46,888 nucleotides of DNA from an uncultured Bacteroidia bacterium. GTDB lineage: Bacteria > Bacteroidota > Bacteroidia > Bacteroidales > UBA932. Location: positions 1 to 46,888 of the forward strand of contig CADBPR010000106.1 of NCBI GenBank assembly GCA_902796555.1. Direction: 5' to 3'. The notes under the pieces are model-generated. The model searched no databases. It saw nothing but the letters and a program-made list of their open reading frames with translations, and was not told the origin of the DNA. The position numbers were made by a program, and so were the translations under genes. Within the stretch, counting starts at the first letter, position 1. Each line of letters begins with the position of its first letter. Shown piece after piece: positions 15,910 to 24,865 of the stretch.

Positions 15910-16629
15910 ATGCAGGAAAGCATCGTTTGTTGTGAGCATCTTACGCATTACTATGGAAAACGGAAAATCTACGAGAATCTCAATTTTACCGTAGACAAAG
16001 GCCGCATTGTGGGGCTTCTGGGAAAAAATGGCACCGGAAAGACAACCACCATCAATATCCTGATGGGATACCTGAAGCCCCGGGGCGGCAGTTGCCGCAT
16101 TTTCGGAGAAGATGTTCAGCGCATCAGCCCGGAAACCCGGCGCCGCATCGCCCTTCTGCTGGAAGGCCATGTGCAGTATTCCTATATGACCATCGCCCAG
16201 ATTGAGCGATTCTACAGCGCGTTTTACCCCAAATGGGACCGGGACGCCTATTATTCCCTGATGGAGAAACTGAACGTGGCGCCCGGCCAGAAAATCGCCC
16301 GCATGTCCAACGGACAGCGCTCGCAGGTGGCCCTGGGGCTCATTCTGGCGCAGAACGCCGACCTGCTGGTGCTGGATGACTTTTCCCTGGGGCTCGACCC
16401 CGGCTACCGCCGGCTGTTCTGCGAGTACCTGCGGGATTATGCCAAGGACAAGGGCAAGACCGTCTTCCTCACCTCGCACATCATCCAGGACCTGGAAAAA
16501 CTCGTGGACGAGGTCATCATCATGGACTATGGCAGCATCCTTGTGCAGGAAAATGCCCGGAGCCTGATGGACCGGTACCCGGGGATGACGCTGGAAGACA
16601 TTTTCATAGAACTGACAGGAAAATATTGA
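15910..16629 (+). CDS. ABC transporter ATP-binding protein
   Basis: A 239-residue ATPase subunit of an ABC-2-type exporter. Walker A is GKNGTGKTT at 38-46, the signature is MSNGQRSQV (132-140), Walker B is LLVLDD at 152-157, and the switch histidine is His190. The residue after the Walker B Asp, normally the catalytic Glu, is Asp157, and the usual PT is FS, so hydrolysis may be slow or differently controlled. The frame is open to 15835, but the promoter at 15881-15888 lies inside that extension, so the ATG at 15910 is correct. It pairs with the permease that starts 1 base after its stop. Confidence 0.92.
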   Translation: MQESIVCCEHLTHYYGKRKIYENLNFTVDKGRIVGLLGKNGTGKTTTINILMGYLKPRGGSCRIFGEDVQRISPETRRRIALLLEGHVQYSYMTIAQIERFYSAFYPKWDRDAYYSLMEKLNVAPGQKIARMSNGQRSQVALGLILAQNADLLVLDDFSLGLDPGYRRLFCEYLRDYAKDKGKTVFLTSHIIQDLEKLVDEVIIMDYGSILVQENARSLMDRYPGMTLEDIFIELTGKY

Positions 16630-16630
16630 T

Positions 16631-17299
16631 ATGATACGGGCAATCCTCTATAAAGAATGGCTGAAGACGCGGTGGGTCGTCGCCGGCATCGCGCTAGTCG
16701 GGGCCGGGATGCTGTTTTACAGCTTTCTGAACCTGGCCAAGGTGGTTCAGTTCCGCGGGACGGAAATCCTGTGGAGCACCCTGATTGCAAAGGACACCGT
16801 CCTGCTCGAAGCCTTCAAGTTTATTCCGGCCGTGGCCGGGCTGCTGCTGGCGCTGGCGCAATGGCTACCGGAAATACAGCAGAAACGCCTCAAACTGACC
16901 CTTCACCTGCCGGTGAGGGCGTCCGTCATGACCGGTTGCATCATCGGCTACGGCCTGGTCGTGCTGGCGGTATTCTCCGCCCTTCACGCCGGCATCTGCG
17001 CCGCGGTGCTGGCACGGTGGATTCCCGCCGAACTGGTCTCCCGCATTCTCAGGACGATGCTGACCTGGTACCTGGCCGGATGGGCCGTCTACCTGTGGAC
17101 CTGCGCCATCTGCATCGAGCCGACGTGGCGCCTGCGGATTGTGCTGGCCGTGCTGCTGGCCGCCCTGGCGGGGCTGTTTTTCCTGTCCGGCATACCGGAA
17201 GCCTACAACGGGTTCCTGCCCTGGCTGGCCTTGTACACGGTCGAATCGGCCGTATTGGTCCTGGGTGGAACCGAACGATTCAAGGAGGGCGTGCAATGA
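16631..17299 (+). CDS. ABC-2-type transporter permease
   Basis: A 222-residue inner-membrane protein with about six hydrophobic segments (roughly 17-35, 55-77, 93-118, 135-155, 160-175 and 185-205) and a short charged N-terminus, consistent with the membrane half of the ABC pair. The sequence itself carries no substrate clue. It starts 1 base after the ATPase gene and overlaps the next gene by 4 bases (ATGA). It resembles the permease found in Bacteroides next to DUF4857 proteins; that recollection is not checked. Confidence 0.8.
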   Translation: MIRAILYKEWLKTRWVVAGIALVGAGMLFYSFLNLAKVVQFRGTEILWSTLIAKDTVLLEAFKFIPAVAGLLLALAQWLPEIQQKRLKLTLHLPVRASVMTGCIIGYGLVVLAVFSALHAGICAAVLARWIPAELVSRILRTMLTWYLAGWAVYLWTCAICIEPTWRLRIVLAVLLAALAGLFFLSGIPEAYNGFLPWLALYTVESAVLVLGGTERFKEGVQ

Positions 17300-18318
17300 T
17301 GAAAAAGATAGCGGCTGCGTGGATCATCCTGACGGTGGCGGTGGTCGTCATGACGGTGGTCCCCCAATTGTTCAACTTGCTGACAGCCAAGCCGGAGAGT
17401 ACGCCGTTTACCCTCTACAGCTGTGTCATACACGATTTTACGGCCCTGTATCAGGACGGGCACGACTACCGCTTCGCCGACCGCAAAGGAAATGTGTACG
17501 GCGACGAGGTCCAGCCGCTGTTCTACGCGTCCATCCTGGCCTCGCGCGGCGCCCTGCCCGACACGCTGGAAGGGCAGAAGGTGACCCTGGAAGAAATTGA
17601 ACGGAACAATACTTTCGTGACGATGGACCCTTCCGAGGTGAACAAGGTGGTGCCGCCGGTATACCTGCTGATGGAATCCGTTCCGGAAAGGCTGGAGCTG
17701 CAGGAGCCGGAGGAAGCCTTCGTATCCCGGGAAGACGGCCTGTATGTCTACCGGATGGGCGAAAACCGCCTGCTGGAAGAAAAGACCCGGAAACTGAACG
17801 ATGACCTGAAGGCGCTGGGCTTTGTCTTTCCCGCGAAACTGATTGAAGGGAATCCCACGGACCGGAAGGACCATGACGAAGGCTACCTGCTCACGGACCG
17901 GGAAGACAAGCTCTTCCGCATCAAACAAACCGGCGGTGAAATCCGGGCCGAGCATTTCCCGGGGGCCGACCAGCTCCGGCTGAAAAACCTGAAAATCACG
18001 GAGTTTGAAAATCACGCCACGCTGGGGCTGCTGGTAACCGGAGACGGACGGCTTGCTTTCTTGAAAGAAAACGGGGATGTCACGGTTTCGGAAGTGCCCC
18101 TGTGCCCGGAAAAGGAGGATATCCTCCTCATCGGGGACCTGTTCTACTACACCATCCAGGCATCGACCGCCGAAGGGGAACACTATTATGCCTTGAAAGC
18201 CGATGATTTTCAGCTGGTTGACACGCTTTCGAGGGCTTACCCGAAACACTTTTCCCTGCCGGGGATTTCCTTCATCTCCCACCTCCACAGCTACGTGAAG
18301 CCCCAGTTCGGAAACTGA
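17296..18318 (+). CDS. DUF4857-like membrane-anchored protein
   Basis: 340 residues. An N-terminal membrane helix (about 5-22) is followed by a soluble, probably periplasmic domain without cysteines. I recognise it tentatively as DUF4857, a Bacteroidales family without known function that travels with this ABC pair. The pattern of short repeated strands (YRFADRKGNVY, GYLLTDREDKLFRIK, GLLVTGDGRLAFLK) suggests a beta-propeller-like fold; this is inference. The start is one of two tandem ATGs (17296 or 17299), preceded by AAGGAGGG at 17282-17289, a strong Shine-Dalgarno that is unusual in this phylum. The 5' extension of the frame into the permease gene is not real. Confidence 0.75.
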   Translation: MMKKIAAAWIILTVAVVVMTVVPQLFNLLTAKPESTPFTLYSCVIHDFTALYQDGHDYRFADRKGNVYGDEVQPLFYASILASRGALPDTLEGQKVTLEEIERNNTFVTMDPSEVNKVVPPVYLLMESVPERLELQEPEEAFVSREDGLYVYRMGENRLLEEKTRKLNDDLKALGFVFPAKLIEGNPTDRKDHDEGYLLTDREDKLFRIKQTGGEIRAEHFPGADQLRLKNLKITEFENHATLGLLVTGDGRLAFLKENGDVTVSEVPLCPEKEDILLIGDLFYYTIQASTAEGEHYYALKADDFQLVDTLSRAYPKHFSLPGISFISHLHSYVKPQFGN

Positions 18319-18340
18319 CACGCAACCACATCCCGCGTCT

Positions 18341-20830
18341 ATGAAGAGTTTGCTCATATCCCTCCTGCTGGTGACGGCGCCCCCGGACACGGCCTGGAAA
18401 TATACGGACACGACAGCCGTATATGAAATCCGGGAAGCGGTCGTCACGGCCACGGAGAACCACGGGCTCACCTCGGCTTCCAAAATCGGCAAAGACGCCA
18501 TTGCGCACATCCAGCCCTCCAGCATAGCCGACCTGTTGGAACTTCTCCCCGGCGGCATTGCCCGGGACCCGGCCTTCGGGAGCCCGCAGGCCGTCAACCT
18601 CAGGGCGGCCGGCAGCCTCAACGCCAATTATGCCACACAAGCCCTCGGGACGCGTTTCACCATTGACGGGAAGCCGATTCTGAACGACGCCAACCTGCAG
18701 TTTACCCCGGCCTACAGCAACCTGGGGGCGGACAACGTAAACATGGGAACGGACATGCGGACCCTTTCTACGGAAGAAATCGAGTCCCTGGACGTCGTCC
18801 GCGGCATCGCCTCCGTAGAACACGGCGACCTCACCAGCGGACTGATTCAAATCAAACGCCGCCGCGGCGGCCGGGACCTGCACCTGCGGTTCAAATCCGA
18901 CATGAAAGCCAAACTGATGTACGCCGGGAAAGGGTTCGAGTGGGGCGGCGACGAAAAACGGACGGCCAATATCGGTCTCAACTTTCTGGATTCCAAGGCC
19001 GACCCCCGGAACCTGCGGCAAAACTACAAGCGCCTGACCGGAAGCCTGCGCGGAAGCCGGACCTGGCAGGAAAACGGGGATTACAGCAAAATCCTCACCG
19101 CCAACCTGGATTACACCGGCTCCTTCGACACCCAGAAATCCGACAAGGACCTGGACGAATTTGACGGAATCCCGGCCGAAACCTACCGGAGCAGCTATCA
19201 TCACATCGACCTCGGAGCAGATTTCACCCTCCGCGCCAAGTCCGCCGAAAAGGTGCTGAAGAGCATCGTGCTCACCGCCCAGCTCAGCTATGGCATGGAC
19301 CGCATCGAGCGCTTCAAGCACGTCATCCTGTCCGCCGAAGAGCCGATTTCCATTTCCCGTGAACCCGGAGAGACGGACGCCTATCTGCTGCCGTCCCGCT
19401 ACGACGCCACCCTGACCGTGGACGGAAAACCCTTCTACGCCTATCTGAGGGCCGTTTCCCGCTTCCGGCTTTTGGGACAGAACCTGATGGCCGGGGCGGA
19501 ATGGACCCTGGACAAGAACTTCGGCGGGGGCTCGGTCTTTGACGTGACACGTCCCCTGAATCCCGGCATGGGAACCCGGCCCAGGCCCTATTATGATATT
19601 CCGGCAGAAAGCACCCTGGCGGTATTCGCGGAAGAGAACGGCCGGGGGAAAATCGGGGCCTTCGGTCTGGAATGGCAGCTGGGCCTGCGGGCTTCCACCC
19701 GGCACGGGATGCACGCCCTGGACCCCCGGGGCAACATCCGGCTGAATTTCCCGACACTCATGCCCGGCGGATACCGGCTGGAGGCAGGCATCTACGGCGG
19801 AGCCGGCCTTCATACGAAGTTCCCCACCATGGACATGCTCTACCCCGCCCTGATGTACGGTGACAAAATCCAGTTGAATTACTGGCCTGCGGAGAGGGCG
19901 CTCCGGCGCGTCAATTTCCTGGTCTACACCATCGACGCGACACCGCATGACCTCGCCCCGGCGCGCAATTTCAAATGGGAAATCGGAGCGGACGCCTCCT
20001 GGAATGGCTGGAGCGCTTCCGTGGACTTTTTCACGGAAGACATGCGGTCGGGATTCCGGAACGGGTCGGACTACATACGGCTGATATCCAAGGATTACGA
20101 TGAATCGTCCATCGACAAGAGCGCCCTCACCGGCCCTCCGTCAACGGAAACGACCCCTTATGTGCCGGACACCACACTGGTGGCCTACGCCCTGCAGACA
20201 AACGGCAGCCGGAGCCTCAAACGCGGAGTCGAATTCACGCTGTCCTCCGCCCGGATTCCGGTCATCAACACGCGCGTACACATCAACGGAGCCTGGTTCC
20301 GGACGCGGTATATGAATTCCCAGCCGGAATGGGAACGGCCGTCGGTCATGCTCAACGGAAAGTCCTATCCCTACATCGGCCTGTACGACAAAAACGACAG
20401 CCGGCTGTACGACTCCTTCACCAGCTCCTTCCTTCTGGACACACAGGTCCCGAGCCTGGGGCTCATTTTCTCCACCTCCTTCCAGTGCATCTGGTTTACG
20501 GCACAGCAATTCATGGCGGACGATTCCACCCCGGTGGCGTACCTGGACAAAGACCTGGTCCGGCACCCTTATACGGAAGAATCGGCCGCAGACGGGGTGT
20601 TGCGCCAGCTGAAACGGCAATACGCATCGGCGCTGCTGCAGTACACGGTAACCCCTTTTTCCATGCATGTAAACCTGAAAGTTTCCAAGACGCTGTTCCG
20701 GGGGAAAGCGACCGCTGCGCTGTTTGTGAACAGACTGTTCACCCTGGCGCCGGATTACTATATCGACGGGGTCCTGAAACGCCGTTCCAGCGTCCCCTAT
20801 TTTGGAATGGAACTCAGCATGAAGATATGA
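18341..20830 (+). CDS. TonB-dependent outer-membrane receptor
   Basis: 829 residues. A short signal peptide is followed directly by a plug domain: YEIREAVVTATENHG serves as the TonB-box region, then IADLLELLPGG and the plug core VNLRAAGSLNANYATQALGTRFTIDGKPI. The rest is a beta-barrel. It lacks the CarboxypepD and STN domains of the SusC group and has no SusD partner, so it looks like a metal-complex, haem, cofactor or peptide receptor. It lies 22 bases after the DUF4857-like gene and overlaps the next gene by 4 bases. Substrate unknown. Confidence 0.9.
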   Translation: MKSLLISLLLVTAPPDTAWKYTDTTAVYEIREAVVTATENHGLTSASKIGKDAIAHIQPSSIADLLELLPGGIARDPAFGSPQAVNLRAAGSLNANYATQALGTRFTIDGKPILNDANLQFTPAYSNLGADNVNMGTDMRTLSTEEIESLDVVRGIASVEHGDLTSGLIQIKRRRGGRDLHLRFKSDMKAKLMYAGKGFEWGGDEKRTANIGLNFLDSKADPRNLRQNYKRLTGSLRGSRTWQENGDYSKILTANLDYTGSFDTQKSDKDLDEFDGIPAETYRSSYHHIDLGADFTLRAKSAEKVLKSIVLTAQLSYGMDRIERFKHVILSAEEPISISREPGETDAYLLPSRYDATLTVDGKPFYAYLRAVSRFRLLGQNLMAGAEWTLDKNFGGGSVFDVTRPLNPGMGTRPRPYYDIPAESTLAVFAEENGRGKIGAFGLEWQLGLRASTRHGMHALDPRGNIRLNFPTLMPGGYRLEAGIYGGAGLHTKFPTMDMLYPALMYGDKIQLNYWPAERALRRVNFLVYTIDATPHDLAPARNFKWEIGADASWNGWSASVDFFTEDMRSGFRNGSDYIRLISKDYDESSIDKSALTGPPSTETTPYVPDTTLVAYALQTNGSRSLKRGVEFTLSSARIPVINTRVHINGAWFRTRYMNSQPEWERPSVMLNGKSYPYIGLYDKNDSRLYDSFTSSFLLDTQVPSLGLIFSTSFQCIWFTAQQFMADDSTPVAYLDKDLVRHPYTEESAADGVLRQLKRQYASALLQYTVTPFSMHVNLKVSKTLFRGKATAALFVNRLFTLAPDYYIDGVLKRRSSVPYFGMELSMKI

Positions 20831-21216
20831 AAAAAACAGTTCTCGGCATCGTATTGCTCATTCTGTCCGCCTGCTCCGGCCGGGTGGAGCCCGTGCTGTT
20901 CACGGAGGTCGAAATGGTGCTCGCGACGCCGGACGGCCTGGGGGTACGGTCCATGACCGTCGACCCGCAGCTCCCGGGCAACAAGTTCCTGAACCTCAAT
21001 ACCGGCCGGAATTATCCCTACCCGGCCTTCGCCGACGGGAAGGCGCTGCTGACGGTGCAGAAAGGCGTATACACCCTCGCGTTTGACGGGAAAGCCGAAA
21101 TGGAAGACGGCACTACCCGCACGCTGCGCTCCTATGCACATGCCGACCCCATCAAAGCCGTCAACCTGGTTTCCGGCCGGGAAACCCTTGTCCTGGATGT
21201 CATATACTTGTACTGA
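20827..21216 (+). CDS. Small lipoprotein of the TonB/ABC operon
   Basis: A 129-residue lipoprotein (lipobox LSACS, Cys16). The mature part is beta-rich, with a VTLVVQKGVYTLAFDGKAE-like strand pattern (LLTVQKGVYTLAFDG) and a hydrophobic end (LVLDVIYLY), consistent with a small immunoglobulin-like or FimbE-type beta domain. I do not know the family for certain. The ATG overlaps the TonB receptor stop (ATGA at 20827-20830), and its own stop overlaps the next start (TGATG), so it is firmly part of the operon. Probably a periplasmic or surface accessory. Confidence 0.8.
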   Translation: MKKTVLGIVLLILSACSGRVEPVLFTEVEMVLATPDGLGVRSMTVDPQLPGNKFLNLNTGRNYPYPAFADGKALLTVQKGVYTLAFDGKAEMEDGTTRTLRSYAHADPIKAVNLVSGRETLVLDVIYLY

Positions 21217-22601
21217 TGAGCCCGTTCTTTGTTTCCATACTTGCCCTGGCAGCCGCGGCCGATTCTCTCGGCGGCAGCCCTTCGTCGGCACTGTTCTCCG
21301 GACAGAAGCCCGCAACCCGCGTGGAAGCGGGGTGGAAAGGCCGCCAGGAGGCCGACCCGCTGCTGCCGGAAGAGGGGTCCGCCGAAGGCAAGGGCATCGT
21401 GGACATCCGCACGCTGGTCAGGCCGGACTCCCGGAGCGCGGTTTTCGGCCGGGTCCGGTACGAGAAAGGCTTCAAAAACGGGGTGCAACGGAACACGTCG
21501 TCGGACTATGACGTGGTGTACCCGTATGTGATGGCCGACACCCTGACGGGGCATGTCAAACGCGAAACCTATGCCTTCTCCGGAGGATATTCCCGGCGGT
21601 ACGAAGCCTGGCATTTCGGACTGGAAGCCGGTTACCGGGCCCTTCATGAATGGCGGGAGACCGACCCGCGGCCCCGGAATATCGTATCGGACCTCAGCGC
21701 CGGGGTATCGGCCGGAAAAAAGGTTTCTCCGGATTACGTGCTGGATGCCAGCCTTTTCTACCGTCGGTACGCCCAGAGCAACAGCGTGTCGTATTTCAAC
21801 CCGCGCGGCGCCAATACGGCACAGTTCCATCTCACCGGCCTGGGGACTTATTTTTCCCGGTTCTCGGGGACCATCCCGTCGTATCTGTACACCCGCTACG
21901 CCGGCAACGGTGCAACCCTCGGGCTGATGCTGTTCCCTCTGACAGAAAAGGGCTGGCGCGCGGCCGTCCGGTACCGGATTCTGGACAATATCCATTATCT
22001 GCCCAATCTGAACGAAACACCTTATACAGAGCTTATTACGCAGGACGCCCATCTTTCCGCGGAGTATGCGGGCGGTTCCTGGCGGGCCGGCGCCGACGTG
22101 CAGGTTCAGCTGCGAAGCGGGCTTGAACATGTGCTGGACAACGGCATTGCCGGCGCATACAACAGCCTCCTGTGCTTTCACATGTATGACGGGGCTTTCT
22201 ATGAAGCCCGCATCCACGGCGCATACCGGGCCGGGCGGCACTGGCAGTTTTCGTCAGCCGCTTCCTACCGCGGCCTGTCCGAGCAGTACGCCTATCCGGG
22301 CCGGCGTTTTGCGCTTTCTGCAGTCAGGGCTTCGGCGGGCACCCGGTACAGTTTCGCCGCCCGGGCCTGGCGATTCAGAACCGGGTTGGCAGCCCACGGC
22401 GTACTGCCGGTTTCGGCCCGGGCGACGGGTTATGAGGAGCCCCGGCTGCGGCGGTTCTCGGCGGCCGTCCTGGGACTCGACGCCGGCTTCCTGGCCGAAA
22501 GGCCCGTGTGGAGGTCCATCAGCGGATTTGCGCGGGTCGGTCTCCATTACGACACCCTTAACGCTGTATATTATTCAATCACAATAGGTATTCAATTATG
22601 A
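21216..22601 (+). CDS. Outer-membrane beta-barrel protein, DUF6850-like
   Basis: 461 residues. A signal peptide (about 1-15) is followed by alternating amphipathic strands rich in Tyr, Arg and Gly from end to end, closing with an aromatic/aliphatic C-terminal strand (YYSITIGIQL), all marks of an outer-membrane barrel. I match it tentatively to DUF6850, a Bacteroidales barrel family found beside TonB receptors and DUF4876 proteins. It shares one base with the stop codon of the lipoprotein gene before it and four with the next gene. It may act with the TonB receptor as a second pore or as an assembly partner. Confidence 0.78.
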   Translation: MSPFFVSILALAAAADSLGGSPSSALFSGQKPATRVEAGWKGRQEADPLLPEEGSAEGKGIVDIRTLVRPDSRSAVFGRVRYEKGFKNGVQRNTSSDYDVVYPYVMADTLTGHVKRETYAFSGGYSRRYEAWHFGLEAGYRALHEWRETDPRPRNIVSDLSAGVSAGKKVSPDYVLDASLFYRRYAQSNSVSYFNPRGANTAQFHLTGLGTYFSRFSGTIPSYLYTRYAGNGATLGLMLFPLTEKGWRAAVRYRILDNIHYLPNLNETPYTELITQDAHLSAEYAGGSWRAGADVQVQLRSGLEHVLDNGIAGAYNSLLCFHMYDGAFYEARIHGAYRAGRHWQFSSAASYRGLSEQYAYPGRRFALSAVRASAGTRYSFAARAWRFRTGLAAHGVLPVSARATGYEEPRLRRFSAAVLGLDAGFLAERPVWRSISGFARVGLHYDTLNAVYYSITIGIQL

Positions 22602-23653
22602 AAAAAGTATTTCTGCTCGCGGCAGCAGCCGCCCTGGCCTTTTCGGCCTGCGTGAAACCGGTCTATGAGGACAAACCCGGAAAAGAAGAAGAAAAGACGG
22701 TCCCCGAAGAAAAGGAAAAAACCGACACCCCGGATACCCCTCCGGAGAAAACCGACATTCCCGCCGCACCCAAGGCCGGAGAGTTGCTCATCGAAGAGGT
22801 CTACTACGCCGGTACGCTCATCCAGGGGGCCGAACATGCCTCTGACGACCAGTACATCAAACTCACGAACGTCTCGGACCACACCGTTTATGCCGACCGT
22901 GTCCTGTTCGTCATGAATTACATCCAGGGAGACAAGACGGACGTGGGCGCGTACTACGAGTATCCGGAGCTGAACGACGGCCTTGCCGTCAATGACATGT
23001 ACCTGATTCCGGGGAACGGGACGGACCATCCCGTCAAGCCCGGCGAATCGCTTGTCCTCGCGCTGGCCGCACTGGATTATACCCAGGGCCGCACCGAAGG
23101 CGAAGGCGAGGATGCTGAGACCATCGAGGGCAATCCCGACGCCATCGACCTGACCGGCGCCGACTTTGAATTCTACGACGAGAATGACGTCTATCCCGAC
23201 ACCGACAACCCCGATGTGGAGAACCTTGTCATCTGGTTCAAGAGCTCGGCTACCATCACGACCCTCCACCACAGCGGCCTGCAGAGCTATGCCATCGCCC
23301 TTGTCCCGGAAGGTGAAACCGCCGAGAAAATCATGGCCGAGCGCCACTGGAGCGGCACCTATTACTTCCACTTCGACGAGTACAATTTCGACTACGCGAT
23401 TGAAGATGACGACGTATGGGTGATTCCGGGAGAATGGGTCCTGGACGCCGTGAACTGCAGCGCCGAGGACAGCTATTTCCGCAATCCCTGGGGCCCTGCC
23501 TTCGATGCCGGCTATGCCTGGACGGTAAAAGTGTTCAACGACATCGCCCGCTTCGGCAAGAGCGTACGCCGCCAGATTGTGGACGGAAAACCGGCCGACA
23601 CCAACAATTCCACCAACGACTTCGCCGCCGGCACGCCTTCGCTGAAAAAATAG
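22598..23653 (+). CDS. DUF4876-like lipoprotein
   Basis: 351 residues. The lipobox FSACV (Cys19) is followed by a Lys/Glu/Pro-rich linker at about 23-60 that would hold the domain away from the membrane. From about 63 the protein has a lamin-tail-like start (GELLIEEVYYAGT, QYIKLTNVSDHTVYADRV) typical of DUF4876. The end (NNSTNDFAAGTPSLKK) also fits that family. The ATG overlaps the stop of the barrel gene. It is the last gene of the operon; a strong terminator follows at 23732. Probably surface exposed and ligand- or substrate-facing; no catalytic motif was seen. Confidence 0.78.
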   Translation: MKKVFLLAAAAALAFSACVKPVYEDKPGKEEEKTVPEEKEKTDTPDTPPEKTDIPAAPKAGELLIEEVYYAGTLIQGAEHASDDQYIKLTNVSDHTVYADRVLFVMNYIQGDKTDVGAYYEYPELNDGLAVNDMYLIPGNGTDHPVKPGESLVLALAALDYTQGRTEGEGEDAETIEGNPDAIDLTGADFEFYDENDVYPDTDNPDVENLVIWFKSSATITTLHHSGLQSYAIALVPEGETAEKIMAERHWSGTYYFHFDEYNFDYAIEDDDVWVIPGEWVLDAVNCSAEDSYFRNPWGPAFDAGYAWTVKVFNDIARFGKSVRRQIVDGKPADTNNSTNDFAAGTPSLKK

Positions 23654-23731
23654 AGGACGCGCTCTTCCGGGGTGCGGAAGAACGACGACGCAATTGCGTT
23701 AAGAAATGATAAAAAAGCCCCCGGGTCCTTC

Positions 23732-23766
23732 GGCCGGGAATGCAGGCTTGCATTCCCGGCCTTTTT
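23732..23766 (+). terminator. Rho-independent terminator of the ABC/TonB operon
   Basis: A perfect 13-bp stem (ggccgggaatgca / tgcattcccggcc) around a ggct loop, followed by five T. On the opposite strand an A-tract at 23711-23716 gives a T-run further on, so it may also stop the convergent gene at 23801. The 78 bases before it hold two smaller symmetric sequences (cttcc...ggaag; acgcaattgcgt at 23688-23699). Confidence 0.9.
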
Positions 23767-23800
23767 CGTCAGAGCGGCAACGCAGCCCCGGACGGCCGCA

Positions 23801-24847
23801 TCACGTATTCTGCATATCCGTCGTCCCGCTCAGGACATCGACCATGAGGAGCATGTTGGAAGCAATCGGGAACACCCGCTGGTCCTGCATGTGCTCCTTC
23901 AAGGAGTACCAGGTGGCCGGGGAATCTTCGATGTGGTCGCAGAACGCAATCCCCGGGAACCGCTCGGACAGATTCGTGCGGAAAACGGCCGTATAGCGGT
24001 CGCACAGGCCTTCGATTTCTTTCTCCAGCGCCTCGTGCGCCTCCTGCTCGCGGTATTCGGCGTATACTTCGGTGAATTCACGATAGATTTCACTGCGGTT
24101 GATGGTAATCCCGTCGAAGCTCTCGTTCAGCAGCCAGCAATGATTCACTTCGTCTTCGTCCCGGACGATGGCCAGGTCATTGAGCTTTGTGAAACGCACC
24201 CCGAAAAGTGTCAGAACGCCATCCTGGACAGAGAACTTGATGCGGGTGAAATCAATGCCGATGGAGGCTTTCATATAGTATTTGCCGATGTACAGAACCC
24301 GGCGCTCTCCCGGATGCGAAACGGAGTCCAGCCACTTGCTGAAGCGGTCCACGAGCCCGTTTTTACCGGCAAGTCCGTAGGCAGGGTCCTCCAGGAAGCG
24401 CTCCAGCGGCTCTTCCTTGACGATGTAGCCCGACTTGTCGTATGTCATCGTCTCCACCTTGAAACTGAGATTCAGGTTCGCGGGCACGCCGGCGGTCTGT
24501 TCCCAAGAATCAATCTTGCGTTCCAACTCCTGATTGGCCGATTCCAATTCGACGACACGTTCCCGAAGCGCCGTCTCCTCCTGACGCTGCGCGACCAGTT
24601 CTTCAGCTTTCTTCTCGAACTCGTGCTGCAAAAGGAGGTTGATGGGACGCAGGGCCATCAGCATCAGGATAACCGTGATGGCATTGGACAGGATGATGGC
24701 CAGCGGCGCCAGCAGATTGGGGAGAAAGATGAACAGGGCGGCATTGCACGCAATCAGGAAAAAGCATGCACCTGTCAGAAAATAGCTGGTCGCCATCTTG
24801 CTCTTGTCGACGGCCTTTTTCGCGGTCTTGGATATGAAAAGTCCCAT
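23801..24847 (-). CDS. Membrane protein with coiled coil, possibly DUF4230-like
   Basis: 348 residues. Two membrane helices lie at about 21-41 and 43-66, then a coiled coil at about 75-112 (EELVAQRQEETALRERVVELESANQELERK), then a soluble domain. That domain contains a stretch (YYMKASIGIDFTRIKFSVQDGVLTLFG) that resembles the core of DUF4230 membrane-anchored proteins; this is a weak match made by eye. No catalytic motif is visible. It is the second gene of a two-gene unit, 18 bases after the RidA-like gene, and faces the terminator at 23732. Function unknown. Confidence 0.7.
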   Translation of the reverse strand: MGLFISKTAKKAVDKSKMATSYFLTGACFFLIACNAALFIFLPNLLAPLAIILSNAITVILMLMALRPINLLLQHEFEKKAEELVAQRQEETALRERVVELESANQELERKIDSWEQTAGVPANLNLSFKVETMTYDKSGYIVKEEPLERFLEDPAYGLAGKNGLVDRFSKWLDSVSHPGERRVLYIGKYYMKASIGIDFTRIKFSVQDGVLTLFGVRFTKLNDLAIVRDEDEVNHCWLLNESFDGITINRSEIYREFTEVYAEYREQEAHEALEKEIEGLCDRYTAVFRTNLSERFPGIAFCDHIEDSPATWYSLKEHMQDQRVFPIASNMLLMVDVLSGTTDMQNT

Positions 24848-24865
24848 AGATGATTGGCGGCGCTG

